The notes below the pieces were generated by a model. The model saw only the letters and a program-made list of their open reading frames with translations. It searched no databases and had not been told where the DNA came from. A stretch of DNA of 64,000 nt from an archaeon. Lineage in GTDB: Archaea; Methanobacteriota_B; Thermococci; Methanofastidiosales; NM3. The stretch is taken from contig RXIG01000008.1 in assembly GCA_004212155.1 (NCBI GenBank), forward strand, positions 31,827-95,826, in the 5' to 3' direction. Below, in pieces: positions 26,423 to 34,759 of this stretch. Position 1 is the stretch's first letter. Each line of letters opens with the position of its first letter. The position numbers were made by a program, and so were the translations under genes.

Positions 26423-26873
26423 AATCGTCGAATCGTTCGAAGTGCTTGATCGCTGTGAGCTCGGCGTCGAGCAGATGGAAGTGTGACGCCTCCATCTCGG
26501 AGAGGTAGCGCAGCAGCGCGCTTTCCTCAGCTCCCTCCACCACCTCGGCAAGCGAAGCGTAGAATCTGCGAGCCGCGTCCTCGCCGCCCTTGGCGAGCTC
26601 AAAAAGCTCTGAGAGCGACTTCTCGGGGTCGAAGGCAAGCGATGGAAGCTCGAGCGACTCCATGCGTTCGCTCGACACTGTGGCCGAGACGCCCTTTCGC
26701 TTCATGAGCGCGGCGATGGCGTTCTTGTGGCGCCCTTCCTCCTCGGCGAGCCCGGCGATCTGCTCCTTCAAAAAGTACTGGTCCGTCTTGTTCTTGAGGT
26801 GAAGGTAGAACGTCTGCGCTTCAGCCTCCGATGTAATAGCGATCTGCAAAATATCCTTTACCGTATATCCCAT
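26394..26873 (-). CDS. Rubrerythrin-like ferritin-superfamily protein (second copy in operon)
   Basis: A 159-residue four-helix-bundle protein with carboxylate/histidine pairs at AEEEGRHKNAIAAL and EMEASHFHLLDAEL, the di-iron pattern of erythrin-like ferritins. It lacks the rubredoxin tail of true rubrerythrin. It is the last gene of the minus-strand metal/sulfur run, 8 bases after the IscS-like gene. A peroxide or iron-handling role is likely from family and context. Confidence 0.82.
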   Translation of the reverse strand: MGYTVKDILQIAITSEAEAQTFYLHLKNKTDQYFLKEQIAGLAEEEGRHKNAIAALMKRKGVSATVSSERMESLELPSLAFDPEKSLSELFELAKGGEDAARRFYASLAEVVEGAEESALLRYLSEMEASHFHLLDAELTAIKHFERFDDFNEMMHAGP

Positions 26874-26881
26874 TTGTTCAC

Positions 26882-28054
26882 CTACCTGTCGAAAAATCCC
26901 TTTGGCGTGAGCGGTGACATCCTCCTCAACCGGTCCACGACCGGCGGCAGCTTCTCCAGGAGGAAGTCGATATCGTCATCGGTGGTCAAGCGGCCCATGT
27001 TGAACTGGACCGACCCGTGCGCCTCCTCGTTGGACTGGCCGATCGCCGAGAGCACGTGCGACGCCGAGAGAGTCTTCGAAGAGCATGCGGAGCCTGTGGA
27101 TGCGGCGATGCCGTAATTGGAAAGCGAGAGCAGCATCGCTTCTCCCTCTATGTAGTCGAAGAGGAAGTTGACGTTGTTTGGCACGCGCTGCTGCCTGTCG
27201 CCGTTGAGGTGCGTGTCGGGAATGGCCTCGAAGGCGCCGTCGATGAGCTTCGTCTGAAGGTGCGAGAGGTGCGCGATGTCGCGTGTAAGGCGCCTTTGCG
27301 CAAGCTCTGCCGCAGCGCCCATGCCCACGATGCCAGCCACGTTCTCGGTGCCGGAGCGAATGCCCCATTCCTGTCCGCCGCCATGCATCACCGGCTCGAT
27401 GCGCACGCCGCGCCTGATGTAGAGCGCGCCCATGCCCTTGGGACCGTAGATATCATTTGACGAAAGCGTGATCAGGTCGGCACCGCAGTCATTGGCATCG
27501 ACGAGGATGCGCCCCACGGCAGCGGTCGCATCGGTATGAACGGGGATGTTGCGCTCATGCGCCCGCTCGGCGATCTCCTTGATGGGCTGCACGGTGCCTA
27601 TCTCGTTGTTTGCAAACATTACCGATACGAGGACCGTCTCTTCGGTCATGGCATCCGCCACTGCATCTGCATCGACGATGCCGTTTGGCTCCACCGGCAC
27701 GCGGGTCACCTCGAATCCCTCCTTTTCCAACGCCTTGAGCGGCGTGTGGACGGCCCAGTGCTCGATGTTGGTGGTCACGATATGGGTGCCGCGCCTCCTT
27801 GCGCGGCGTGCCACGCCCTTGAGGGCGAGGTTGTTCGATTCGGTGGCCCCCGACGTGAAGACGACCTTGTCGCCCTCGCCGGCACCAACAAACGACACGA
27901 CCTGAGCGCGTGCGGCCTCGACCGCTTCGCGCACTGCATCGCCGTATTCGTGCAGTGAGGAGGGGTTACCAAAATGAGTGGTAAAGAAGGGCTTCATGGC
28001 CTCGAAGACCTGTTCGTCGACAGGCATGCCGGCCCCGTAGTCGAAGTAGAGCAT
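26882..28054 (-). CDS. IscS/NifS-like protein lacking the PLP lysine
   Basis: A 390-residue class V aminotransferase-fold protein aligned along its full length with IscS. It keeps the catalytic-loop cysteine (GSACSSKTLSASHVL, Cys324), the PLP-stacking histidine (NIEHWAVHTP, His99), and HTDATAAVGRI. However, the PLP-binding SxHK motif reads LSSNDIYGPKGMGALY, so the lysine position is Asp201. Such a protein should not form the PLP aldimine. Archaeoglobus fulgidus IscS is known to have aspartate here, to lack desulfurase activity, and to supply a cysteine ligand to a [2Fe-2S] cluster with IscU. By analogy this is a scaffold or sulfur-relay protein, not a standard desulfurase. TusA and DsrE genes lie just upstream. 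Confidence 0.92.
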   Translation of the reverse strand: MLYFDYGAGMPVDEQVFEAMKPFFTTHFGNPSSLHEYGDAVREAVEAARAQVVSFVGAGEGDKVVFTSGATESNNLALKGVARRARRRGTHIVTTNIEHWAVHTPLKALEKEGFEVTRVPVEPNGIVDADAVADAMTEETVLVSVMFANNEIGTVQPIKEIAERAHERNIPVHTDATAAVGRILVDANDCGADLITLSSNDIYGPKGMGALYIRRGVRIEPVMHGGGQEWGIRSGTENVAGIVGMGAAAELAQRRLTRDIAHLSHLQTKLIDGAFEAIPDTHLNGDRQQRVPNNVNFLFDYIEGEAMLLSLSNYGIAASTGSACSSKTLSASHVLSAIGQSNEEAHGSVQFNMGRLTTDDDIDFLLEKLPPVVDRLRRMSPLTPKGFFDR

Positions 28055-28062
28055 GGTATCAC

Positions 28063-28422
28063 CTAGAAGTATAGCGTGCCGTCGGCCTCGAGGACAAGCT
28101 TGTTGAGCGTAGCGGCGCCGACGATCTCGACGTCGTCGCGAAGCGATCCCTTCTCGAGTCCGAGAAGCTGTGCCGACTGTTCACAGGCATAAAGCGTCAC
28201 GCCTGCGTCGACGGCCTGCTGTATCACGTCGGAGAGCGCGGGGAACGAACCCATGCGGACAAATGCCGCCTCGCCCTTCTGGACGATGGTGAGTCCCTTG
28301 ATGAGGAAGTATATCGTTGCGTCGACGCCCATGGCCTGGGCGGTCGTGGCGAGGATGAACGGCGCGTAGGTGCGCTCGGGGGTGTCGATGCCGCTTGTCT
28401 GCACGTAGAGCAGCTTCTTCAT
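28063..28422 (-). CDS. DsrE-family sulfur-relay protein
   Basis: A 119-residue DsrE/DsrF/YchN-fold protein (MKKLLYVQTSGIDTPERTYA at the N-terminus; LIKGLTIVQKGEAAFVRMG centrally). Its single conserved cysteine is in the typical position (VTLYACEQSAQLLG). DsrE proteins accept persulfide sulfur from TusA. Its ATG overlaps the TusA stop by 4 bases, so the two are translationally coupled. Confidence 0.9.
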   Translation of the reverse strand: MKKLLYVQTSGIDTPERTYAPFILATTAQAMGVDATIYFLIKGLTIVQKGEAAFVRMGSFPALSDVIQQAVDAGVTLYACEQSAQLLGLEKGSLRDDVEIVGAATLNKLVLEADGTLYF

Positions 28423-28655
28423 TTTTCACCGCCCCGCTTGCGGATGACAAACTCCCAGTGGTCATCCTTCTCGGCAGTCGAGACGAGCTCGTTGCCTGAT
28501 ATGTCGGCCCACGACTCGACGTCGCGCGGCGCCGACGGGTCGTCTGCTCGCAACACGACCGTGTCGCCTTCCTCGATCCTTTTTATCGCCTGGCCCAGTC
28601 TCACGATGGGCTCGGGACAGAACAATCCAATCGCATCGATCTCTTCAGTCGCTAT
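28419..28655 (-). CDS. tusA: TusA/SirA-family sulfur carrier, apparent AUA start
   Basis: A 78-residue sulfur carrier with the N-terminal active-site motif IDAIGLFCPEPIVRLGQAI; the Cys carries persulfide. No ATG, GTG or TTG is available upstream of the conserved block. The frame instead opens with ATA at 28655, placed exactly 7 bases after AGGAGG and overlapping the ArsR stop as ATAG. I take ATA as the start because spacing and overlap both fit; ATT two codons earlier sits too close to the ribosome site. A start relying on reinitiation after ArsR would be unusual but coherent. Downstream DsrE is its likely partner. Confidence 0.85.
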   Translation of the reverse strand: MATEEIDAIGLFCPEPIVRLGQAIKRIEEGDTVVLRADDPSAPRDVESWADISGNELVSTAEKDDHWEFVIRKRGGEK

Positions 28656-28978
28656 GGGAATTCCTCCTTGAGCTTGCTGCACTCGGCCCATGGGACGCCA
28701 TGCGGGCATACCTCCTGGTCCCGGTGCATGAGACAGTACATCACACAGATGATGGGCACCATCTTGAGTGAGTACAATCGTTGCTTGCCGCACTTCTTGC
28801 AGTCGACCACCTCGACCTGGCGCAGCTTGGCGAGCTGATGGGACGTCGCAGAAATCGACATGCCAAGCTCGTGCGACAGTTCGGTGACGGTACGCGGCTC
28901 CTTCCACAGCATGCGTATGATCCGTAACCTGTTTTCGTCCGAGAGTGAGGAGAAAAATGAACCAAGTTCCCGCTCCAT
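28652..28978 (-). CDS. ArsR-family winged-helix regulator with cysteine-rich C-terminus
   Basis: A 108-residue regulator with the ArsR helix-turn-helix (SDENRLRIIRML, then TVTELSHELGMSISATSHQL). Cysteines cluster as CKKCGKQ and in the tail CPHGVPWAEC, suggesting metal or persulfide sensing. The start MERELGSFF at 28978 is the family N-terminus; the frame runs further upstream only as overlap with the YHS gene. Nested inverted repeats lie directly upstream. It probably controls the surrounding CopA/ferritin/TusA genes; that target set is inference. Confidence 0.9.
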   Translation of the reverse strand: MERELGSFFSSLSDENRLRIIRMLWKEPRTVTELSHELGMSISATSHQLAKLRQVEVVDCKKCGKQRLYSLKMVPIICVMYCLMHRDQEVCPHGVPWAECSKLKEEFP

Positions 28979-28981
28979 ACA

Positions 28982-29030
28982 GTTGAATGAACTTTCAAAT
29001 ATAAATAAGTTTCTATTCAACGAACTTATT
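28982..29030. promoter_or_regulatory. Nested inverted repeats and TATA upstream of arsR
   Basis: AATAAGTT (29004-29011) pairs with AACTTATT (29023-29030). GTTGAAT (28982-28988) pairs with ATTCAAC (29015-29021). Between them on the minus strand is a TATA-like ACTTATTTATATTTG. The block overlaps the YHS stop codon. It looks like an internal promoter with an autoregulatory operator. Confidence 0.5.
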
Positions 29031-29156
29031 GGGATTTTTGTCGAATTCATCCTTGCACGCTCGACAACAAAAGTAGAAAACCGTGTCATTGAACGTGCTT
29101 TTGTGCTTGACGGTCTTCGGGTCCACATCCATCTTGCAAACAGGGTCTATCGCCAT
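29013..29156 (-). CDS. Small YHS-domain metal-binding protein
   Basis: A 47-residue protein consisting of a single YHS domain: MAIDPVCKMDVDPKTVKHKS, then YFCCRACKDEFDKNP. Cys7 and the CCRAC cysteines are the expected metal ligands. YHS domains commonly accompany copper P-type ATPases, and CopA lies two genes upstream. A GGTGAGGCGG ribosome site precedes the ATG, 9 bases after the ferritin-like stop. Its short length makes it easy to overlook. Confidence 0.88.
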   Translation of the reverse strand: MAIDPVCKMDVDPKTVKHKSTFNDTVFYFCCRACKDEFDKNPNKFVE

Positions 29157-29165
29157 GATACCGCC

Positions 29166-29660
29166 TCACCCCTGCGGGAAGCTGTACTCGTCCCACATGA
29201 ACCATCGGCCCGTGTCGTCGAGGTAGCTGCGCGTCTCATCGAGGATCTCGTAATGGCGCTCCTCCTCGTAGGCGAGCTGCTCGAAGATCCGCTTCATCTT
29301 GGAGTCGTCCTGGTCGGCGGCCATCTGCTTGTAATGCTTGTAGCCCTTGCGTTCCATATCGAGGGCCATCTCGAGCGCCTCGCGGTCGCTGGCCTTGTCT
29401 GAGACCGCATCAGAGGCGGCAGAGACCTCGCTGAATATCGTTGCCAGTTCCCGCTTGGGGTCGACGAACGCGAGGTCGTCCAAGCATACGTCCTCCTCGC
29501 ATGATAGCTTTTCAAGGAATGCAAGATGGCGTTTCTCATCCTCGACAAGCGAGAGGAACATCTTCTTCCCCAGCTCGTCCTTTGTCTTTTCGGCTGCCTT
29601 AGAATAGAATTCTATACCGTCCTTTTCGGTCTTTATGGCAATCTCAATAGCTTCGTTCAT
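29166..29660 (-). CDS. Rubrerythrin-like ferritin-superfamily protein (first copy)
   Basis: A 164-residue four-helix protein. Di-iron ligand pairs appear at FYSKAAEKTKDELGKK..EDEKRHLAFL and in the second half at LDMERKGYKHYKQMA..LAYEEERHYEIL. There is no rubredoxin domain. It sits 16 bases after copA and 9 before the YHS gene. A role in peroxide reduction or iron binding is likely. It differs clearly from the copy at 26394, so the pair is not a recent duplication. Confidence 0.85.
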   Translation of the reverse strand: MNEAIEIAIKTEKDGIEFYSKAAEKTKDELGKKMFLSLVEDEKRHLAFLEKLSCEEDVCLDDLAFVDPKRELATIFSEVSAASDAVSDKASDREALEMALDMERKGYKHYKQMAADQDDSKMKRIFEQLAYEEERHYEILDETRSYLDDTGRWFMWDEYSFPQG

Positions 29661-29676
29661 CTAAATCCTCCCTAGA

Positions 29677-32022
29677 TTATGTATCCTTTCCACGTATTTT
29701 AACGTTTCGAAGCAGGAGCGAGTTGGTCACCACAGACACCGATGACAGCGACATGGCAAGCGCCGCGAACTCCGGGCGCATGGTGACGCCCACCGACGAG
29801 AACAGTCCCGCGGCGACCGGAATCATGACAACATTGTAGACGAGCGCCCAGAACATGTTCTGGCGGATCTTGCCATAGATCCTTTTGGAAAGCGAAAACG
29901 CGCCCACGACGTCCCGGAGGTCGTTTCGTACGAGCACGATGTCGCCTGACTCGATGGCGATGTCGGACCCCGAGCCGATGGCGATGCCCGCGTCGGCCTG
30001 TATGAGCGCCGGCGCATCGTTGATGCCGTCGCCCACCATGGCCACGCGCTCGCCGCGCTTTTGTAGCGCCTCGATCTCGTGCGCCTTGTCCTCCGGGAGT
30101 ACGTTTGATATCACGTCGCCAATGCCGATCGAGCCTGCGATCGAGCGCGCCGTGGTCTCGTTGTCCCCGGTAAGCATGATTACCGTGATGCCCATGCCCT
30201 TGAGCTCATCGACGACCGCGCGCGCCTCGGGCTTGACCGTGTCGGCGACAACGACCCATCCGAGGAACGCATCACCGCGTGCCAGATAGATGACGCTTTT
30301 GCCCTCGCGCTCATGCGACGAGGCCTCATCGGTGACGGAGACATCATGCTCCTCGAGGAATCGCCTGTTGCCCAGGTAGTGCACGGCGCCGTCGATGGTG
30401 GCGACCACGCCCTTGCCGGGTACGGTGTCAAAGTCGGTGACCTCGCGTCCGTCCAGCCCCAGCTCGTCTGCCTTGGCGACGATCGCGTCGGCCAGGGGGT
30501 GTGACGCCTTGCGCTCGATGGAGGCCGCCGTCCCGAGCGCCTCGTCGGATGAATGCGATGTGACGCGCGGCGTGCCGAGTGTCAGCGTTCCCGTCTTGTC
30601 AAAGACCACGGTGGTCGCCGCATGGACCGTCTCGAGCGCCTCGCCGCTCTTGATCAGGATGCCGTTTGTCGCGCCGACGCCCGTTCCCACGGTAATGGCG
30701 GTGGGCGTGGCAAGCCCCAGCGCGCAGGGGCACGCCACGACGAGCACGGCGATCATCGTGGTAAGCGAGAAGAAAAACGTCGCATCGAAGGCGAGGTACC
30801 AGAGCGCAAGCGAGAGCACCGCTATCGATGCGACAACGGGGACGAAGTAGGCGGCGACCCGGTCGGCGAACCGCTGTATGGGGGGCTTTGACGCCTGCGC
30901 CCTCTCCACGAACGCCACGATCTGCGAGAGCAGCGCGTCGGCGCCCACCTTCGTTGCCCTCACGCGTATGAATCCGTTCTTGTTGATGGTGGCGCCATAG
31001 ACCTCGCTTCCCTCCGACTTCTCCTGGGGGATCGGCTCGCCGGTGAGCATCGACTCGTCGATGGTGGAGTAGCCCTCGGCGACCACGCCGTCGACAGGCA
31101 CCTTCTCCCCGGGACGAACGATGACGATGTCGCCCTCGCGGATGAACTCAACGGGCATCTCCACCTCGGTGCCGTCGCGCTCGACGACCGCATACTTGGC
31201 CTGGAGCGCAACGAGCTTTTGCAGCGCCTGGGACGTCTTGCCCTTGGCAATCGACTCCATCATCTTGCCGAAGATGACAAAGGTGAATATCATCGCCGTC
31301 GTCTCGTAGAAGAGTGGGCCGTCGTAGAAGAACGTCGAACCCACCGAGTAGAGGTATGCTGCCGACGTGCCCATGATCACGAGCACGTCCATGTTGGCCG
31401 ATGCGTTGCGAAGCGAGTAATAGGCGCCACGGTAGAACGAGCTGCCGGAGATGAACTGCACCGGCGTCGTCATGAGGAAGAGCACGAGCGCCTTTGACGG
31501 CACGTCGAAGAAATGTGTGATGAGTATGATGGGGATCGAGAGCGCCAGGGTGAAGGCAAAGAGATTGCGAAACGGCGCATGCTCTGCGGCGCGTTCGCTT
31601 TGCCTTTTCGTGACAACAGAGTATCCGAGATCCTCGATGGTGGCGGCGATCGCATCCATCGACGTGACGAGCGGGTCATAGGACACGAACGCCTTTCCCG
31701 TCGAGACGTTGACGGTCGCCGTACCGACGCCGTCAAGCTTTGCGAGTCCCTCCTCGATGGAGCGGGCGCAGTTGGCGCAGTGCATGCCCTCGACTGCGAG
31801 GACCGCCTGGTCCTTGCCGACACCGTAGCCCTGCTGGCGTATCACCTCGGCGAGCTCTGCGCCGCTGACACGCTCGTCGTCATAGGTCACGGTCGCCGTG
31901 TTGAGCGAGAGATTGAGCGTCGCCTCGAGGACGCCCTCTGTATCATTGAGGCGTGCCTCGATGGAGCGGGCGCAGTTGGCGCAGTGCATGCCTGTTATCG
32001 GAACGGTCACGGTACGATTCAT
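29677..32022 (-). CDS. copA: Copper-exporting P1B-type ATPase with two heavy-metal-binding domains
   Basis: A 781-residue membrane ATPase. Two N-terminal HMA domains each carry [12 protein letters not shown]. The transmembrane metal site is [12 protein letters not shown]. Catalytic motifs are DKTGTLT (phosphorylated Asp), [21 protein letters not shown] and [11 protein letters not shown]. The CPC motif and HMA domains indicate Cu(+) export. It lies 24 bases downstream of nifB in the same direction, and is followed by the ferritin-like, YHS and ArsR genes, which suits copper and oxidative stress defence. Confidence 0.96.
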   Translation of the reverse strand: MNRTVTVPITGMHCANCARSIEARLNDTEGVLEATLNLSLNTATVTYDDERVSGAELAEVIRQQGYGVGKDQAVLAVEGMHCANCARSIEEGLAKLDGVGTATVNVSTGKAFVSYDPLVTSMDAIAATIEDLGYSVVTKRQSERAAEHAPFRNLFAFTLALSIPIILITHFFDVPSKALVLFLMTTPVQFISGSSFYRGAYYSLRNASANMDVLVIMGTSAAYLYSVGSTFFYDGPLFYETTAMIFTFVIFGKMMESIAKGKTSQALQKLVALQAKYAVVERDGTEVEMPVEFIREGDIVIVRPGEKVPVDGVVAEGYSTIDESMLTGEPIPQEKSEGSEVYGATINKNGFIRVRATKVGADALLSQIVAFVERAQASKPPIQRFADRVAAYFVPVVASIAVLSLALWYLAFDATFFFSLTTMIAVLVVACPCALGLATPTAITVGTGVGATNGILIKSGEALETVHAATTVVFDKTGTLTLGTPRVTSHSSDEALGTAASIERKASHPLADAIVAKADELGLDGREVTDFDTVPGKGVVATIDGAVHYLGNRRFLEEHDVSVTDEASSHEREGKSVIYLARGDAFLGWVVVADTVKPEARAVVDELKGMGITVIMLTGDNETTARSIAGSIGIGDVISNVLPEDKAHEIEALQKRGERVAMVGDGINDAPALIQADAGIAIGSGSDIAIESGDIVLVRNDLRDVVGAFSLSKRIYGKIRQNMFWALVYNVVMIPVAAGLFSSVGVTMRPEFAALAMSLSSVSVVTNSLLLRNVKIRGKDT

Positions 32023-32046
32023 CAGACAACACCTGTTGCGTTGACG

Positions 32047-32925
32047 TTAACCATGGAAGTACTCCGTGCCGGTATGGGGCTCGTGGTACTCCTTTCCGGG
32101 TATGCCCACCGCATCGGCCCTGCACTGTCTGCAGAGGCGAAACTGCGGAAGGTATCGTTCGGCCTCCTCGCGTGCCGACTTGAGCTCATCGCACGTGGGC
32201 GGCGGAAGATCGCGGAACTGGTAGAGCGGGATGAGCGGGATGATGTTCATGATCCAAGCGCCGCGTGCAGAAGCCTCCCTCGCTACATGTGCGATCTCGT
32301 CACGGTTGATCGTGGGGATGAGCACGGTGTTGATCTTCACGGGGATCTCGAGGTCGCGCGCCATCTCAAGGCCCCTTAGCTGGTGGGATATGAGTGTCCG
32401 GGCCCCCTCCGTCCCTCGCAGGAGCTTCCCGTCGTAGTAGACGTGTCCGACGACCTGCGCGACGATCTCGGGATGGATGCCGTTGATCGTGACGGTGATG
32501 CTTCCCACACCGACGTCGTGGAGCTGCTCGATCTTGTCGGGCAGGAGGAGTCCGTTTGTCGCGACGCAAAGGTGCATGTCGGGAAACGCTTCCTTGACGC
32601 GCGCGAACGTCTCGAACGTCTCCTCGTTGAAGAGGGGCTCGCCAGGACCGGCGATGCCGACGACCTTGAGCTCGGGCATCGTCTCGCGCGTTTCGCGCAC
32701 CTTCTCAACAGCGTCCTCGGGACGCATGAGATGGCTGTAGGCGCCCGGCCGCTGCTCGCACTTGTTCTTCGTCCTGCTGCAAAACATGCACTGTATGTTG
32801 CACTTGGGGGCGACGGGCAGGTGGATGCGGGCCGTCGTGAAGTGGGCCTTCTCATTGAAACATGGGTGAGCGCTCGTCAGGTGAGCGAACTTCGACCCCA
32901 CCTTGTTCCACGCGGGATTTTTCAT
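32047..32925 (-). CDS. nifB: NifB-type radical SAM protein, stand-alone
   Basis: A 292-residue radical SAM enzyme with the SAM cluster motif CNIQCMFC and the two further NifB cysteine regions, HPCF near the N-terminus and FRLCRQCRADAVGIPG near the C-terminus. NifB makes the [8Fe-9S-C] NifB-cofactor precursor of nitrogenase. It has no NifX-like extension, as in many archaeal forms. No nifHDK genes are in this window. It lies 6 bases after fprA. Whether it serves a nitrogenase elsewhere or another cluster enzyme is open. Confidence 0.9.
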   Translation of the reverse strand: MKNPAWNKVGSKFAHLTSAHPCFNEKAHFTTARIHLPVAPKCNIQCMFCSRTKNKCEQRPGAYSHLMRPEDAVEKVRETRETMPELKVVGIAGPGEPLFNEETFETFARVKEAFPDMHLCVATNGLLLPDKIEQLHDVGVGSITVTINGIHPEIVAQVVGHVYYDGKLLRGTEGARTLISHQLRGLEMARDLEIPVKINTVLIPTINRDEIAHVAREASARGAWIMNIIPLIPLYQFRDLPPPTCDELKSAREEAERYLPQFRLCRQCRADAVGIPGKEYHEPHTGTEYFHG

Positions 32926-32931
32926 GTTGTG

Positions 32932-34119
32932 CTACTCCTTGAGCAAGCGGGCGAACTCGCGGCCGAACTCCTCGCACGATGCGAGCTCCTCGCTTGTCGG
33001 CACCCATTTGAGCTCGAGGGGTTCGCGAACGACGTCGATGCCGCTGTCCTGGAGCATCTCCTCGATGGCGGCGCACGCGCCGCCGCCCCAGCCGTAGGAG
33101 CCGAATGCGGCACCTTTCTTCTTCTTGGGACGGAGTCCCTTCATGTAGGTAAGGAACCCTCCAACGAGCGGGTACATGCCGTTGTTGAGCGTTGGCGACC
33201 CGACAAGCACGCCCTTGCTCTCGAGCATCTCGGTGATGACATAGCTCTTTTCCGTGTCGCGCAGGCGCATCAGCCTGACCGCCACGCCCTCGGACTGTAT
33301 GCCCTCGGCAATCGCTTTGGCCATCTTCTCGGTCGAATTCCACATCGTGTCGTATGCGATGACGACGCGGTCGGTGGCGGCGCCGGATGCCCATTTGGCA
33401 TACCATGTAACGATCTGTGTCGGGTCGTCGCGCCATATGACGCCGTGGTCGGGCGCGATGACGTCGATCTCGATGCCCATCGACTGCACGCGCTCGATAA
33501 GGCGCGATATGAGCGGGCTGTAGAGCCAGAGGATGTTTGCGTAATAATCCCCTGCGACGTGATAGAGGGTCGAGGGATCGACCTCGTCGTTGAATCGCTC
33601 GGACGACGCAATGTGCTGGCCGAACGCATCAGAGGAGAACACCACGTGGTCCTCAACAAGATACGACATCATCGAGTCGGGCCAGTGGAGCATCGGCGTC
33701 TTGATGAACTGCAGCGTCTTTGATCCGAGCGAGATCGAATCGCCGTCATCGACCACCGTGATGTCGTTGGTGGTGCCAAAGTGCTTCTGCAGTTCCTCGC
33801 GGCCCTCCTCGGTCGCGAGTATCGTTGCGTTTGGAAGCATGCCGGCAACGACGGGAAACGACCCTGAATGGTCCATCTCCACATGATTGACCACGAGGTA
33901 ATCGATCTTGTCCAGGTCGACGATCTCCTTCACGCGAGCAAGGAACTCGTCCTTGAACGGGCGCTTGACCGTGTCGATGAGGGCGATCTTCTCGTCGATG
34001 ACGAGATATGCATTGTACGTCGTCCCATAGGGCGTCTTATACCCATGGAAGTCGCGGATGTTCCAGTCGATGGCGCCGACCCAGTATATACCTTTCTTGA
34101 TCTCGACAGTGTTCATCAT
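32932..34119 (-). CDS. fprA: A-type flavoprotein FprA (O2- or NO-reducing flavodiiron protein)
   Basis: A 395-residue flavodiiron protein. The beta-lactamase-like half has the di-iron ligands HVEMDH, MLHWPDS, the aspartate in SSDAFGQH and APDHGV. The flavodoxin half starts at about residue 255 (AYDTMWNSTEKMAKAI). Such enzymes reduce O2 to water with F420H2 or rubredoxin. The preceding gene encodes a desulforedoxin, a possible redox partner. ATG ATG at 34119/34116 leaves one residue of start ambiguity. Confidence 0.95.
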   Translation of the reverse strand: MMNTVEIKKGIYWVGAIDWNIRDFHGYKTPYGTTYNAYLVIDEKIALIDTVKRPFKDEFLARVKEIVDLDKIDYLVVNHVEMDHSGSFPVVAGMLPNATILATEEGREELQKHFGTTNDITVVDDGDSISLGSKTLQFIKTPMLHWPDSMMSYLVEDHVVFSSDAFGQHIASSERFNDEVDPSTLYHVAGDYYANILWLYSPLISRLIERVQSMGIEIDVIAPDHGVIWRDDPTQIVTWYAKWASGAATDRVVIAYDTMWNSTEKMAKAIAEGIQSEGVAVRLMRLRDTEKSYVITEMLESKGVLVGSPTLNNGMYPLVGGFLTYMKGLRPKKKKGAAFGSYGWGGGACAAIEEMLQDSGIDVVREPLELKWVPTSEELASCEEFGREFARLLKE

Positions 34120-34185
34120 ATATCACCACAAATCTATGTAGATTATGAAAATGAATAAGAAAATGGATAATAAAAAATAGTCGTC

Positions 34186-34302
34186 TTACTCCCTGAGGCG
34201 CATCTTGACGCCGCAGCATACGAGCGTGCCGCCGCCGGATTCCATGACCTGAACGACATTGCCGCAAATATCACAAACGTATATTTCTCCTTGCTTAGTC
34301 AT
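34186..34302 (-). CDS. Desulforedoxin-like iron protein, 38 residues
   Basis: The product ([20 protein letters not shown], then [13 protein letters not shown]) matches desulforedoxin, the rubredoxin-like N-terminal domain of class I superoxide reductases. It has the four Cys iron ligands (CxxC and adjacent CC). It is a free-standing version with no reductase domain. A GGAGGTG ribosome site precedes the ATG. It is the first gene of the FprA/NifB/CopA run and may donate electrons to FprA. Confidence 0.92.
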   Translation of the reverse strand: MTKQGEIYVCDICGNVVQVMESGGGTLVCCGVKMRLRE

Positions 34303-34378
34303 ACTTCTACACCTCCATGCACCCTTGCCCGTTCGGCGTCGAACGCAGGGCGCGTAATATCTCACTTATCGCGCACGT

Positions 34379-34391
34379 TTATTAATATATC
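34379..34391 (-). promoter_or_regulatory. TATA promoter heading the desulforedoxin-FprA-NifB-CopA run
   Basis: Minus strand TTTTTAGATATATTAATAAAC. It implies a leader of roughly 50-60 bases before the ATG at 34302. The leader contains GCGTTCGACGCCGAACG, a possible small hairpin. Confidence 0.5.
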
Positions 34392-34484
34392 TAAAAAGAG
34401 TGAATGCATAATCAACACTTTATAGAAACCATGGTCGCCTGCTTGTATGTTCTTTCATCCCCCGAAAAATGTATAATACAAGAA

Positions 34485-34518
34485 GACGGGGAGAGAAAAC
34501 GAATCTCGATCCCCCGTC
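34485..34518 (-). terminator. Hairpin terminator after the small secreted-peptide gene
   Basis: GACGGGG (34485-34491) pairs with CCCCGTC (34512-34518). On the minus strand the hairpin is followed by TTCTTGTATTATACATTTTT. Confidence 0.55.
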
Positions 34519-34567
34519 AAGTGTGTGAAAGAGCCATAGAAGCGTGATGGCGCGTCTTGATAGACCT

Positions 34568-34759
34568 TTATGAATCCTTATTTCTTGTACGCGGTTCTTC
34601 ACGCGACATGCCATCCTCGGGTGGATCACCCGGGCCGGGGCTTATCTCGTTGCTATGATTATTGTATTCCTCGTCGCACTGGACATCGGAGATGACCGCA
34701 CCCTTACAGAGCGTGAGGGCCATCATTGTGATAATGGCTATAGCTAGCGTTTTTTTCAT
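34568..34759 (-). CDS. Small secreted peptide of unknown function
   Basis: A 63-residue product with a signal peptide (MKKTLAIAIITMMALTLCKG) and a short, polar, proline- and acid-rich mature part (CDEEYNNHSNEISPGPGDPP). A TATA (34790-34800, GTTTATAAAATA on the minus strand) lies about 36 bases before the ATG, and a hairpin terminator lies 50 bases after the stop. The complete transcription unit supports a real gene. No family is recognised. Confidence 0.6.
   Translation of the reverse strand: MKKTLAIAIITMMALTLCKGAVISDVQCDEEYNNHSNEISPGPGDPPEDGMSREEPRTRNKDS

Noticed and set aside
28656-28907. Long minus-strand extension of TusA
   Set aside because: It overlaps the whole ArsR gene in another frame; the conserved TusA block begins only at 28655.
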